Part shown: positions 23,661 through 36,223 of the stretch, in pieces
Position numbering within the stretch: position 1 is the first letter of the stretch
Layout: each line of letters opens with the position of its first letter
Assembly (NCBI GenBank): GCA_033557835.1
Contig: JAWQRO010000112.1
Span: 1-56,436 of the forward strand
Direction: 5' to 3'
Source: Helochares maculicollis
Lineage: Eukaryota; Arthropoda; Insecta; Coleoptera; Hydrophilidae
DNA: 56,436 bases
Program-made: the position numbers and the translations under genes
The notes under the pieces: model-generated
Seen by the model: only the letters and a program-made list of their open reading frames with translations
Database searches by the model: none
What the model was told of the DNA's origin: nothing

Positions 23661-26018
23661 TAAGCGAAGTTTTATTATAAGTAGTTAGTTGTTTTTTCTG
23701 TCGCATTATACTACACTTGGAAGTTGATTAGAACATGGTATGTGTATGCAATTAATACTAAGTAAATAATAAAATGCCAGCAAGTTCGTTCCAATTAAAG
23801 GATCGTATTTCAAAGCGCTGCGCAGTAAAAATTTAGCATAAAAAATAATGGTACCACATTGTTGCCCTCCTCATATTTTTGGTACACTCGAAAACATCAG
23901 CGATGCACCACGGCAGTAAGTTTTAATCGTACCATTGTAGCTACTTAATAAGCTTATGAGTGCGTGTGGTTGTCCACAGTTAACGTCAAGTGTTCTGCGG
24001 TTTGCGGTTTTCCTATACTGTTAAATCCCCATATCGATCTTGTATATTAGTAATGCAGCCGATGGTATGATTAGGCCAAAACAAACCTTAATAACATGTA
24101 CATATAGACAAACAGAACGTAATATACCGCGTGTATTTACTGCACAGTGGACATGTAACTACTGTAAACTGATGCAGTTAATTGCCAGCGACTATGACAC
24201 AGTAAATATACCTTCGGTTTGCAAATTGTATTGTAAGAGTAGGAGCATTGTAGTGGCCGCATATAAACATGGACGTAACATTTCAATTAGGCCTTGTTTA
24301 TACTGAAATAATTAAATTGTAAGTTTGCTTTTAACTGAAATTTCCACAGTTTTCATCTATAATGCAATTAATACACCAAGAAGTTTTTTGTCTGCCCCTC
24401 CTGCTAAATTGATGCAACTACATGTACATCGAACCATTAACTAGGTGTACTTTGAATAGTTGCAAATGTGCCGATTTAATTACTCTTCATACACTCTAAT
24501 TAAGTAAATGTTACTGCCACATAAAGGTGCAATAAAACATCGATAATTATTTAAGTGCAATGAAATTATTTAAACGTAATTACCCTACAATGCGAATCCA
24601 CAAATAACAGAACCGTTCACATAAATCGATTATTATAAAAAATAGAAAACACGTGAAGAGAAACTTAAACATAATGAGAATAATAAACAATAACTGCATT
24701 AAAAAAGGGAACGGTGCGTTTGATCAAAAGTAGGTTCATTAGTGGAAATGTGGCCAATAATTCTTCTAGTAGGTGCGCGAAACGAGTTACTAATGGGGTC
24801 TTGAAATAAGATATCAAAGCATGCAATGATACCACCAACAGACAATAAATTTGTCTGGTGAGGAATGCTCATCTCTCGTGTTTGGCGCTATTCAATTACC
24901 CATCGGATCATTTACAGCCCCGCAGGTTTTCTAATTTTCGAGACGTTTATTGTGAGAATATTTGAATACACGGAATGACTTACGTCTTTATTGGGGGCCC
25001 TGATTTACAAGCGAATGACCAGGGAACGGGCACGAGAACACAAACGAATCCTCCGCAACATTCGTTATGTATCACTTCCTATATGTAAAAATAAAATAAT
25101 TAAAAGGTGAGGCCAAACATAATAAGGAATGCCCTTAATACATATTAAAGCGACGTAATTTATATGGAAAGCAGCTAAAACTAAAATAAAGAAAAACTCC
25201 ATTTCATGTAAATTCAGATGTTCCTACAAACGTATGATTGATTAATTTTTTTTCGAGCGTTAGTTCCAGCCCGGCGTTTCGCTGACTCATTTTATCTAAC
25301 CTCGTATTTTTAATGTGATTGAAATCAAAAAATTAATCTTTGTTCGCCGTCGACGGCAAATGGCCGAACTGTACGTTTGTACCCAATGGTCGGATTTTTA
25401 GCACGGCGCTGCCTTATTTAGAAATATCAGGATGCGGGAGGGACCCATGTCGGTAAAATACTATTTCAGACACGGCTTTTTAATGGTGGTAAATCTTTCC
25501 TCAGACTATTTCAATTGGGCCTGAAGATGTTTTCTTGCGAATTTTCGAAACGCTTAAAATTTCTCTATGGTAATGCAAGCATCGCGCTTTTAGTTCGGGT
25601 TCTTGCGTATTCCGCTCCGATTTGGCTGATAATTCGCGTCCAATTCGGGCGGCTTCTGGCACTCGAATGAGTCTGGAAATACAGTCGGCATGACAAACAG
25701 TGCCACTAGGAAATACGAATGAATTCTGAAAGCACTACGCATGCCGACTGCGAGTGAGATGGACCATTGAACAGAAAGAGAAATTGGGAGTCCCCCAGGA
25801 TCAACACCACGCTAGACTGTTTGGCTGGAATTGCCTGCAACTTGTGGATTCCGTTTATATAAATCTCCTGACACAATGACTGTTTCCGCGATTCCATTCC
25901 GAAAACACAAGGGGGCCGAGCTGTGTGCTAACGTTAACAGGTTAAATTGCAATTAAACGATGTTGCAGCCTTTTCATGAACACAATGGATTGAGGGTGTC
26001 ATTTTCATTTTGAAGAAC
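23661..26018. other. Unique DNA, presumed dac intron 1
   Basis: No gene or repeat recognised. Open frames are short and compositionally biased. Confidence 0.45.
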
Positions 26019-26136
26019 CGTCGCTTTCGTTTAGAAAAATCGTTGGTTTCATTTAGAAAACACCTTCATTTCATTTAGAAAACACCTTGATTTCATTTAA
26101 AAAATCGTTGCCTTCATTTAGAACTATCGTTGCCTT
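26019..26136. repeat. ~25-bp minisatellite
   Basis: Four to five copies of a unit around TTTCATTTAGAAAA followed alternately by CACCTT or TCGTTG. Unrelated to the hairpin families. Confidence 0.88.
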
Positions 26137-27812
26137 ATCAATTGTCATTCTAAGACAAACTGAGTCTACCCAAACGTTGCAAGTATGATGATGATGAAAT
26201 ATGCTGCAAGTGCAAAACTAATGGGCATTCGATCGCGCAGCGCAAAAACCATGGGATACTCAACAAACGGCGAAACAATAACGCATGTTGCTCAAGTGGT
26301 TGTGGATAGCGTAAGGACAAGTTCTTTTTAAGCCAATATAATGTTTGTAGAGAGCAATCAAAAAGTTTAAGCATAAATGAACACACAATTTAAAAATAAG
26401 AACTAATAAGTTGGACGGGCATACATTACAGTAAGTAATCTCGGTTTACAATGCGGAGCTGGACAAAAAGCCATTTAAACTCCAACAAAAATATAATAAA
26501 CTGCGTACAAAACTCTGATTGCTTTTGCAAAAATAAATGAAATATTAAAATACTCATGTTCTGAATACACTGCGCGGTTACAGTCCCCCAGCTCGGTGCA
26601 GAGCGCGACGCTTACCAAATCCGGCCGCGGTTCATCCGGCCGACTGGCACTAGCAAACTGAGAAAGCACTGGCGCCTTTTTTTAATTATCAACCCTGAAT
26701 ATTTCCCTAGACATACATTTTTACGAAACTCATTTCAAATAAGAATTAACGCCGTATTCGCTGAATACTTCATGAACCAAGTGGTCACAGAGCCTAAACT
26801 GTTATTGTTATTTGAGCTCTGCGAGCGCGTTGGAATCTGATAAAAAGTTTACTACAGTTTTAATGGGAAACTGGCTTTCGAAAACTACCAAGGAAGCGCC
26901 GCATTTTACCGGCCGTTGAATTTGTTAACCAGGGCTCGATTTGTTGTGTTTATTTTCGTAAACAAACCGAGTCCGACCTCAACATTCGCGTGCAAATACA
27001 TACAGCGCTAGCATCATGTGTGCGCAAGGCCAGGAATAGCTAAATTCATTCAGAAAACAATTCGGTTTGTCCAGTCGTGATTCCCGTGGGAAACCGAAAT
27101 AATTTCCATCCAAATGAGGTCTTTTGATTGGCGAACCAAAACCAAAGCTGACATTGTAGTAGTGGGTATCCTAGCGCTAGCAGGGTGCGACAGGAGTTGT
27201 ACCAACAAACAGCTTCTCCAAGAGCAGCCAGATCCCAGCGAAATCCGCGCAAATAAAAATATGCGTCTAGCATTCATTGTTATATTGTATAACAAATGCA
27301 GTGCAAACACAGACATTTGATAATTATTTTCTGGATGTCTATCTACTTTGTAAAAGTTTTAAACATCTTGTTAAATATATGACACGCAAGTCGGACAGAC
27401 AAACATATAAAACCTCCAAAGCTGTCATTTTTAACCTTTAAACAGCTGCATACATAAATAAGAACATGGTTTCTCGAACGGATTGCGGTTAGTCAGCTCG
27501 GAGCTTTTTAATAGCTAGGCGTAACTGTCAACAATATTTATCTAAAGGTGATTTAGACTCCATATGACTGTATAGGTTTTGCGCTTTTTATTGCGATACC
27601 TTTTGTTGAGAACCATATAGGTACTTTGTAGCGCAGTTATTGCATTTTATTTGCATCGAAAACTGCATACGAGGTGTATATGGCGATATGAAGTGGTACG
27701 ATCGAAACTACCGCAACGACAGGTTATCGTCGGCGTAGTTTATAGCTTATGATACCCGTAGAGGGCCAAATTTCGCTACACTCCACAAAATAAAACACAA
27801 TTTAGGACCAAA
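26137..27812. other. Unique DNA, presumed dac intron 1
   Basis: No gene recognised. Slightly GC-richer patches near 26580-26650 and 26820-26960 carry only short frames. Confidence 0.45.
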
Positions 27813-28417
27813 TAAGCTTTGCTTACTTGGGATTCGCTCGCTTCGCTCCCTCATTCCTCGCAAGTCAAAACCCATCATGAACCAAACAAGCTTCGCTTAC
27901 TCGGGATTCACTCGCTTCGCTCGCTCATCCCTCGCAGCTCAGAATACATCAAGAATCAAATAAGCTTCGCTTGCTCGGGATTCGCTCGCTTCGCTCGCTC
28001 ATCCCTCGCAAGTCGAATTACATCAAGAACCTATACGCTTCGCTTACTCGGGATTCGCTCGCTTCGCTCGCTCATCCCTCGTAAGTCAAAACCCATCAAG
28101 AATCATCTAAGCTTCGCTTACTCGGGATTCACTCGCTTCGCTCGCTCATCCCTCGCAACTCAGAATACATCAAGAATCAAATAAGCTTCGCTTGCTCGAG
28201 ATTCGCTCGCTTCGCTTACTCGGGATTCGCTCGCTTCACTCGCTCATCCCTCGTAGAGTGAAATCTCATTAGGTAATGAACACTCAAAATACATCTAGAA
28301 TTTATAAGCTTTGTTTATTCAGGATTCGCTCGCTCATCCCTCACAAGTCAAAATAACTCAAGAATCAAATAAGCTTCGCTTACTAGGGATTTGTTCGCTT
28401 CGCTCACTCATCCCTCG
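27813..28417 (-). repeat. Family A array, forward orientation
   Basis: Seven to eight modules (AAGCTTCGCTT, GGGAT...ATCCC core). Two linker types alternate: AAGTCAAAACCCATCA and AGCTCAGAATACATCA. At 28248-28288 the inner border TAGAGTGAAATCTCATTAGG and GAACACTC appears, the same border as at 8.8 kb, followed by two decayed modules. Confidence 0.95.
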
Positions 28418-30389
28418 ACAATTTTCCAAAGAGTAAGCACGTTTAAAAAGTGTTAAAGGATGTGTAAATCATGAAAATATGAGATTCGGTTTGTTTCCAG
28501 CGTCGTTCATATGGTTTCATTCCATTATTGTATTAATCTAAATGTATTTTTGTGTTATACGTGCATGTAAATGGACACGGTGAGTATAGACACACCAGAT
28601 TTTGCAATTTTGCATTTGCAATGGCTGTTTAAAGAAAACAACTGGAAAACCATCGATTCTCTCTAACAATTCTGCACAATTGTCGGTCTCTGAGTACAGC
28701 CTAGGTCTTTGACTAATAAAACTAGAATCCGGTATATTTACCTGGCTGATTTTTGCTCTCCCTGACTGCCTGTTTGTCCATCTCACTGTTTTCCACAATT
28801 ATTTCATTCATCAATAGTTAGAATGAAAATTTATCTCTACAAAAGGTGTAGATTTATTAACTGTAACAAGCTTCTACTTCTACTTAGTATACTTGAAGGA
28901 AATTGTGGCAAAATGATTATTAGCAGAAATATTCTAAATCTAGCAAGCTAATACGGATTGTACAAAGGTTCGGGGGAATGCAATCTGTATGAAAATATAA
29001 GATTTCGGCACGTTTTCTCTATCGTAGATATAATCTTATTAAGCTATTACACAAATATGTTGAGTGAAGATACTCCAGACTATAAAGTGAGGAAGAAGCA
29101 ACCATTTCTACTAACATGTCTACTAAACCGCTTCTGCCAAAACGATCGGGATTCACTACGAAGAAGCGTAACTACATCAAAAATTAAAAAAGCCTCATTA
29201 AGGAGATAGTTTTATAAACTAAATAAGCCTCACCCAATAAAAAATCATTTAGGACCAACTAAGCTTCGCTTACTCGGGATTCGCTCGCTTCGCTCGCTCA
29301 TCCCTCGCTGAGTGAAGACTGTTTAAGAAGCGTTTAAAATGTGTTAAAAGATATGCAAATCGAGCGACATAAAAACATGAAAATATTCAGTTTGGTTTCA
29401 GCACAACATAACCGATTTTATTAGGCTGTTATATATATATTATATATATACGCAAACGCTGAATGGAGGCACAGCAGAGTTAACATCTTGCATTTGCAAT
29501 CGCTCTCTGTGGAAAGCAACTGAAAAGTCATCGACTTTTAACACTGATACTGGATTTTCAAGTCCCTGTACATAGTCGAGTTCTATTTAGAAGGAAAATT
29601 GAAGCCTCACACACTAACAATTGAGATAGGACCAAATAAGCTTCGCTTACTCGGGATTCGCTCGCTTCGCTCGCTTATCCCTCGTTGACTGAAGACGCGT
29701 TAAGGTATAAACACGCTTAAAAAATGTCTAACGAGATGTAAATCATGAAAATATAAGGTTTCGGTTTGAGTCAAGCGTCGTTCATGTGGTTTTATTGCAT
29801 TATTATATAAATTTGCAAGTATTTTTATGTTACGCATGCATCTAAACGGAAATGTTGAGGGTAGACACACCAGATTTTTACTGTTTTCATTTGGAATCGC
29901 TGTCTGGGGAAAACAACTGAAAACCATCGATTTTTCTCAACAGTAATAGACGATTTGAGGTCGCTAAGCTCAGTCTAGTGATTTTTAAAAGATAACTTGA
30001 TGCCGGAGTGTTTATTTGACTGACTGTTTTCTCCTCTGGCTACCTCTTTGTCGGTCTGATTTTGTATCATTAATTCAGCCATCTGAATGAAATTTGTTTT
30101 TGTGCAAAAGGTGGAGATTTAATAATTGTGACCAAGTTTCACTTGCGCGGCATGTAAAGTATGAAAATACAAGATTTTAGTTTGATTTCTGTATAGTAGA
30201 AATTCGGAGGTTGTTGTATAAATTCGCTAGTACTGTTATGGCGAGTATATATTCGCTCGCTCATCCCACCAGTAGGTGTATCAAAAATGTGCGCGCTAAA
30301 GAACTCTAAAATAAAGCCATGCCACGATTTTACTAAGCTTTGCAATTACATTTTAAAGCGAGTGTACCCCTTAACGCATCTTGAGCCCA
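28418..30389. repeat. Dispersed core repeat with embedded family A modules
   Basis: Three related copies of a 300-400 bp sequence (about 28430-28830, 29308-29600, 29685-30120). Shared landmarks are AAATCATGAAAATAT, TTCGGTTTG, GTCGTTCAT, AGACACACCAGATTTT, GCATTTGCAAT and ACTGAAAACCATCGATTTT. Two copies are preceded by AGGACCAA and one complete A module in forward orientation (29261-29307 and 29638-29684, 377 bp apart). Fragments continue to about 30270. No coding capacity retained. Confidence 0.85.
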
Positions 30390-30436
30390 CGAGAGATGAG
30401 CGAGCGAAGCGAGCGAATCCCGAGTAAGCGAAGCTT
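30390..30436 (+). repeat. Family A module, reverse orientation
   Basis: GAGAGATGAGCGAGCGAAGC followed by GAGCGAATCCCGAGTAAG, preceded by CCCCTTAACGCATCTTGAG, which is the inner border in inverse orientation. It closes the 27.8-30.4 kb locus opposite the forward modules. Confidence 0.93.
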
Positions 30437-32698
30437 ATTTGAGGTTGCATTCTGACTTTGCCAGGCTTATTTAATTCTTAGTGTATTCCTACTTCTTTAG
30501 TAAGCAAGACTAAATCCTACATTTAAGTCATTTAATTGTGAGAAAATTTGAAAATGTGAAAATTACTACATATTAGCAAGCCGAAAAGCCCAAAAAAATG
30601 TTCAAGGGGTGATAGCCATACCACTCTGCATATATGTTGCACAACAAAACTATCTCAGCGCAGCATTGCTCATACTTGCCTGAAGGCGATTGGGGAGTTG
30701 AAAAGTAGAGGGTTAATTTATATGATTTCATCTGGTTGTGCATTCCCTTCGAAATGTGGCCACTGTACGGATAATAATGAAAAGAATATTCGTTGAATCA
30801 TTCGGAAGTTGGTCTTCTTCACAATAAAACCTCACAGTTCATTAAATTTCGTTTTTATTTCAAATACTCTTCTTTAAACCATAAAGATTGTTCGTTTGCA
30901 ACACGTTTTAACATTCTGAATCCTGCATCTGTTTCCTGACGCTTTTAATTTAATAACGTATTGTGGGAAGGAAGTCTAGTCTGACAATCTTGTTGTTTTT
31001 TTGATACATCATGCATTATTCTGCATCACCACAACTGCTTAGAACCTGTCTCATAATTGCAACTTTATATGCAACATCGCGAAGGAACTCAATGAAAAAA
31101 TATGAGGGCGCGCAAATCGTAGTCTTAAAATTACAATACAAAGAAAATTTATGATTATCATTCATATTTGCGTTGTTTCTATAGATACAATTTGATGTAA
31201 TCACTTTAAATCCATCAAAATTTGCTTGGGAAAGAGTTGCAGCAGTCTCGATTTGGTAGCTCGAGAGTATTCCGCGGTAATCTAGACAAACTCGCTTCAA
31301 AAAATCGAAGTCGGTCGAGTGCGGAATGACTGAAAATGATTGCAAACTAACTGAAACGTTGCAAGAATAGCGATTTGGTGTGAAGGGGTCGAGTTGTCAA
31401 CTGGGAACAATTTTTATTTGCCGTAAATTAGTGTAATGTGAATATAAATGAATAAATAAGTTGAGACGCAGCGATTTTGTATGAATTCCTATAATTGCAG
31501 TTGGATTGCGGTTTAAGTACTAGCCGTAATTATGACATTTTAATTCAATTTGTGAGCCAAACGCCTACTTTGCGGTTTGTTGTAACATTATTCAAAGCGG
31601 CGGATTTGTTATGTTGTACGCGCTTGGGAATCATATATGGAGAAGTAGCGGGATTGCAGTTCCCGCCGGTCTCGCGCGGATCACCGAGCGCCGGTCCGAA
31701 ATTGATTCTCGGCACATAATGCAACCGCGGTTAGTAGCAAAATATCAGAACGCCCGCAGTGGCACATCAATTTTTAAAGGAACTCTAATGTAAAAAGATT
31801 TATATCGGACAAAAGGTATTAAGAACACAATAAAGATTCTATTTGTATAATAAATGATCGGTAGCGGCATTGTAAGCTCTTGGACAGAGAGCGCCTACCG
31901 AGATGGGCTGATAGCTTCTACCCATAAATCGGTATCATCGTTAATAGGTTGTGTCAGATATCCTACGAAACTTATCAAGTCTATAAATAGAGCCGCAAAC
32001 GTCATGGGATATATCGATATATGATGTGTATACAGGAACAGGCGCCAGCAAACACAACAATAAAACAATTTAACACGTGCATTATTGTGTTAGATATCGC
32101 TTATCATTCTCAATTAATATATAGTCTTGTTTGGTGCATATTGATTTTTGATTATCTTTTGCATAAGAACATCACGGGATAGCGGCGATGCTTCACGTGC
32201 TACGTTACAGGGGGAGTCTGTGCTCTACTTACATCCAGCATTCCCCCTTGTTTCATTTCGTTTATAATTATTTCAATGCGAGCCAGAGGGTTTGTTGTCC
32301 CAGATAGTATTTATAGACTGCATTTATCATATGCAATTGTACTGCTGCATTAAATTCCACCGCACGGGCAGAGGGGGCGATTCCAATAAAGGGCTGTTGC
32401 TTGATTTACAAATCCTGCGGCCGAAGAAATCGGGACCGTCCAGCTCTAAATTGAACACCAGACTTTGATCTCGCCAATTAGTATGACGGCTATGATAGGC
32501 GAGGTTTGAAGATTTTCGCTTCGTGGCAAGAGTTGACTATTGGCGAGCGAATGGGCTCGCTCGGCTTGCTTCGATGAAGAAGTTTGTCGGTATGAGCGCA
32601 ATAAAATTGTGGAATATATATAAATTGCAAGTGTAGATCGCCAAAAAACGGGCAAAAGATCTCGACTAACAACTAAAAAAATTGGTTCAAACACGTAC
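30437..32698 (-). other. Start of dac intron 1
   Basis: Directly follows the dac exon-1 donor on the minus strand. It is mostly non-repetitive. A GC-richer patch at about 31610-31740 and conserved-looking AT motifs could be regulatory, but I cannot support any single site. Confidence 0.6.
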
Positions 32699-33366
32699 CT
32701 GGCAGTCGTGCAGTCTCGATATAACGTGTCAAAGTCTTTGCAAGAAAGCAGTTTACATCTGTTAACACCGGGCTGAATGGCGCCAAGTCCTCTCAAAATT
32801 CTTACTTGTTCAACGTTACACACCAGGGGCACGATATCGAGTCTTTTGAGTTTCGTATATACGGTGTGCAGACCACCGACGAGGTGCTTGAGGAAGAGTT
32901 CGAAAGCCTGCGGCAAACACAACATCGTATCGCCGGCTATGATGAAAGCTGCGACTTTCTGGCCGCGATAGTCCACTAATTTGCACTCGTTGGCCGTTGG
33001 GTCGGACGTGGAGATCGGCGGTGGGCTGTTGTACGACCTCGGGGGAGCGTGATGGGCCATCAGGTCCAGAGGATTGTGGAGCACCCCTAAAGAGTTCAAG
33101 AGTCCCAAGCCGGGCGGGTGCAAGTGGCCTAACCCCATGCTTCTGACTAGCCCCGCCGTCGATACCGGCGGCGGACTGAGAGGGTGCCCCATCGACATCG
33201 GAGGACCTAAAGGGCTGGCTTGCCTCGGACTGTGGACCTGGTTGTGGTTATTGGAAGCGGGATTGTTGTTGTTTACCGGTGAAGAAGGCGGTTTGACGGC
33301 GACGGCTGGTGAACCGGAAGACGCGTGACTACTATGATCGCTATCCATAGCAGCGTTGTCCATCAT
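32699..33366 (-). CDS. dac: Dachshund, first coding exon (partial gene)
   Basis: Dachshund is a nuclear Ski/Sno-family transcription cofactor of the retinal determination network (with eyeless, eyes absent, sine oculis) and of leg patterning. The exon encodes 222 residues plus two bases of the next codon. Residues 1-125 are low-complexity, rich in S, P, N and H, as in insect and vertebrate DACH proteins. Residues 127-222 are most of the first Dach box (Ski/Sno/Dac fold), with LPQAFELFLKHLVGGLHTVY, NVEQVRILRGLGAIQPGVNR and the terminal FDTLYRDCTTA. The longest frame opens at a GTG (33375); the first ATG is at 33366-33364, followed by a second ATG, so I start there. The exon ends AG|GTACGT with the donor at 32698. 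The frame continues past it, but that part is intron. The C-terminal Dach box exons must lie beyond the left edge of the window. Confidence 0.97.
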
Positions 33367-33790
33367 TCGCGGCACGGGTGATCCTCAACAAACACTCGGT
33401 GACACTTCACAATGGGTTCATAACACAGATGCTGACAATCGTAAATGCAGACAGTCGAAGAGATGTCGTAATAGTGAGGGTTCTGATTGTTTGTCTGTCT
33501 GTTACGGGCGGGGCGTTGCGCGCTCACCGCTGTACACTCAATAGCCAACCTGAAGTAAGCACGGACACAACCGGTACACTCGGTGGATACAAATGTAATA
33601 AATAAAAACATTTGGAAAAACTGCTGCAAGTGCCGATAGGCGGGGCATGTTTCGTCACGCACCGTTCTGTCGTGATTGGACGCCCCGCCGCATCGCACCG
33701 GCCCGATTGGCCTCCCTCCAGTAGACGCCTCACACCGCCGGCCCACTGCTACCGAAAGAACTTAGTTTCTTTGTAGCACTGAGGGCGGAT
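33367..33790 (-). promoter_or_regulatory. dac: dac 5' UTR and GC-rich proximal promoter
   Basis: A CpG-rich stretch in otherwise AT-rich DNA. On the minus strand it has two CCAAT boxes (plus-strand GATTGG at 33674-33679 and 33705-33710) and GC-box-like GGGCGGGG at 33503-33510, AGGCGGGGC near 33638 and CGCCCCGCC near 33680. An arthropod-type initiator TCAGT (plus-strand ACTGA at 33778-33782) lies upstream; a start there would give a 5' UTR of about 415 nt. The exact start site is inferred. Confidence 0.55.
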
Positions 33791-34461
33791 GCAGGAGAAC
33801 TTGAAATATGAGCTACGACGTATTGATAAAGAATGTCACCGGCCTGTCGTTTCGGAATCAATACGAGGTGTGCGGCCCAGCTTTTATTTCATATCCATAC
33901 GCCTACTTTGATTGCTAACGCTTTAAATTGTTTCGTACTCGACAAATAAACTCTGTTTCAAGATTTTCACATCGGCGTGCATGTTTTGTTTCATTTTGAG
34001 ATAGACAGCCGAGCCAGTCCGCTTTGCCCGATTTCCTTCTATGCCCGATCTAGGAAAAACCGCGCTCTTCAAATTAATCAAATTTTAATACATTCATATT
34101 AGGAGGGCGCAAGTTTCAGTTGAATTTCAGATGTGAGCGAACCCTCCATTTCTAAAGTTGGAGAAGCCAGGGACGACCGGACGCTCTGTACGGCTACAAA
34201 TACTGTATCTCAATCAATTTTTGTTCATAACTAGACTCATTTGAACTCCTTTTATCGCCACATTTAGCGAATCTATAAAACAGTTCCGACATTTTTAAAT
34301 TGACAAAGACAAATGGTTACTAACCAATTATTTTTCTTCTTGAAAGGTTGTTGCAACCAAATTTAGAGTTCTAACTTCACATCCTTGCGCAGTTGAATAT
34401 CAGATGTGCAAGACACAGACTCAAAACAGGACTATTTCAATACTATAGTATATATCGTAGA
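33791..34461. other. dac upstream intergenic DNA
   Basis: No gene or repeat recognised. Confidence 0.5.
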
Positions 34462-34748
34462 AAAGTCGCTTACTCGGGACTCGCTCGCAAGACAAAACCG
34501 ATCAAGACTCGAATAAGCTTCGCTTACTCGGGATTCGCTCGCTTCGCTCGCTCATCCCTCGCTGAGTGGGAGCCCATTAGAGAGTAAATAAGCTTTAAGT
34601 GTAACTAGAAACACATAATAACACCAATCTGAGTTGATTTCAGAGCTTCTAAGCGTGGATCGTACCTTAGAACTGTTCGTATGTGTCTCTAGATACATTT
34701 TAATCGTATTTATTCTTCAGTGGAGCTCGTCCCGAGTAACTGAAGCTT
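34462..34748. mobile_element. Compact family A foldback-like element
   Basis: Left end: two A modules in forward orientation (34462-34560, one with a full GGGAT...ATCCC core). Right end: one decayed module in reverse (CCCGAGTAACTGAAGCTT, 34731-34748). The core between them is about 170 bp and shares GAACTGTTCGTA with the core start at 8.85 kb. No protein-coding capacity, so non-autonomous if it is mobile at all. Confidence 0.65.
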
Positions 34749-35432
34749 ATTAGATATATTTTATTTCCCTCCGATTTGTTCATTTTGTCGATTCAACGAT
34801 TCAAATTGACACATTGGAAATGTTATTAGTAAAACTTGCTGCAATCTGACTTGTCATATCTTAGTTTCTAAAACCCACTAAATATGAAGCAATCAAACAA
34901 GAACACTTCTAGTGATCCCATCTTGACAACCATACGATCAAAATTTCGAGATTACAATAATTTTCACATGTCAGCCTGAGAGAAGACAGAAAATAAAGAC
35001 GGTTTCTTCAATCTACAAATTTGTAGGGCTGGGTCTCTTTGAATTTTATTAATCTACTTGTTTAATCTTCCGTAATTGTGGAAAAGGCGGTTGTTTTGGA
35101 TTGTACAACAGCATAACAAGCATTCAGGAAGATTCCTCCAGTTTTGATACCGAAAATAACTCACCTTAGCTGCTTCTATTTCTCTCCTATCACGAAATTA
35201 CAGATTCTGGCACTTTCAATTTTAAAGCCTGTTATTCTTAACTGTAACAAGCTTAGTTGCAATTTTGCTGCATTATTCAGTCGTAAGCCACACTCACAAA
35301 TAAAACTGTTTGGCAATAAGAAGTACGCTTTTAACAACATGAACCTAGGATTTTGTTTTGCTTACTAGCAATGTAGAGATACATTAAGAATTAAACAAGC
35401 GTTGTAAAATCAGGATGACTCTAAAATAGAAC
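34749..35432. other. Intergenic DNA
   Basis: No gene recognised. The words AACTGTTTGGCAATAAGAAG at 35304-35323 resemble the family B spacer (AAAATTGTTTGGCAAGGAGA), a probable relic. Confidence 0.45.
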
Positions 35433-36223
35433 AAGCGTAACTTACTCGGGATTCGCTCGCTTCGCTCGCTCATCCCTCGCTAGTCAAAATACATCAAAAA
35501 GCGAGTGAGCTTCGCTTGCTCGGGATTCGCTCGCTTCGCTCGCTCATCCCTCGCTAGTCAAAATACATCAAAAAGCGAGTGAGCTTCGCTGGCTCGGGAT
35601 TCGTTCGCTTCGCTCGCTCGAGATTCGCTCGCTCGAGATTCGCTCGCTCATCTCTCGTAGAGAGGAATTACGTCAGCGAATAGGGAGGCTTTAAAATATA
35701 ATTAAAAAACCTAACCATTTACTGTCAAACGACTACATTTCAGAGTTTTTAAGCACTTGTTAATGCATCGCCATATCACATTCCCATACACATGCACGTG
35801 TAAAATTGTCATATTGTCAGATTCTCAACACTGAATAATATCAAAGACAATGCGTTTGAATTATAAGGAAACGAAGCTCAAAGTTTATGTTTTCATGTTT
35901 TATTTCGCTTAACAGTTTTTAAACGTGTTCATTCCTTAACGCATTTTCACTCTACGAGGGATGAGCGAGCGAAGCGAGCGAATCCCGAGTAAGTGAAGCT
36001 TATTCGATTCATGATGAATTCTAAAATGCGAGGGATGAGCGAGCGAAGCGAGCGAATCCCGAGTAAGCGAAGCTTATTCAATTCATGGTGTATTTTGAGA
36101 TGCGAGGGATAAGCGAGCGAAGCGAGCGAATCCCGAGTAAGCGAACCTTATTCAATTCATGATGTATACTGAAATGCGAGGGATGAGCGAGCGAAGCGAG
36201 CGAATTCCGAGTAAGCGAAGCTT
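35433..36223. mobile_element. Complete family A foldback-like element
   Basis: Left arm 35433-35657: about four forward modules. Core 35658-35954 (297 bp), containing GTCAAACGACTACATTTCAG, AATGCATCGCCATATCACAT and CACTCTACGAGGG at its right border. Right arm 35955-36223: four reverse modules (perfect 29-nt cores at 35958-35986 and near 36034). The core border is the inverse of the border after the forward arrays at 8.8 and 28.25 kb, so the inverted repeat extends about 30 nt into the core. This is the clearest complete copy. Confidence 0.75.

Noticed and set aside
32446..32698. Continuation of the dac frame for about 84 codons after DCTTAR
   Set aside because: It follows a strong donor GTACGT, loses all similarity to Dac and is AT-rich. 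Read-through into intron 1.
33363..33746. 127-codon minus-strand frame upstream of dac
   Set aside because: Lies in the dac 5' UTR/promoter in another frame. GC-rich composition explains its length; no known domain.
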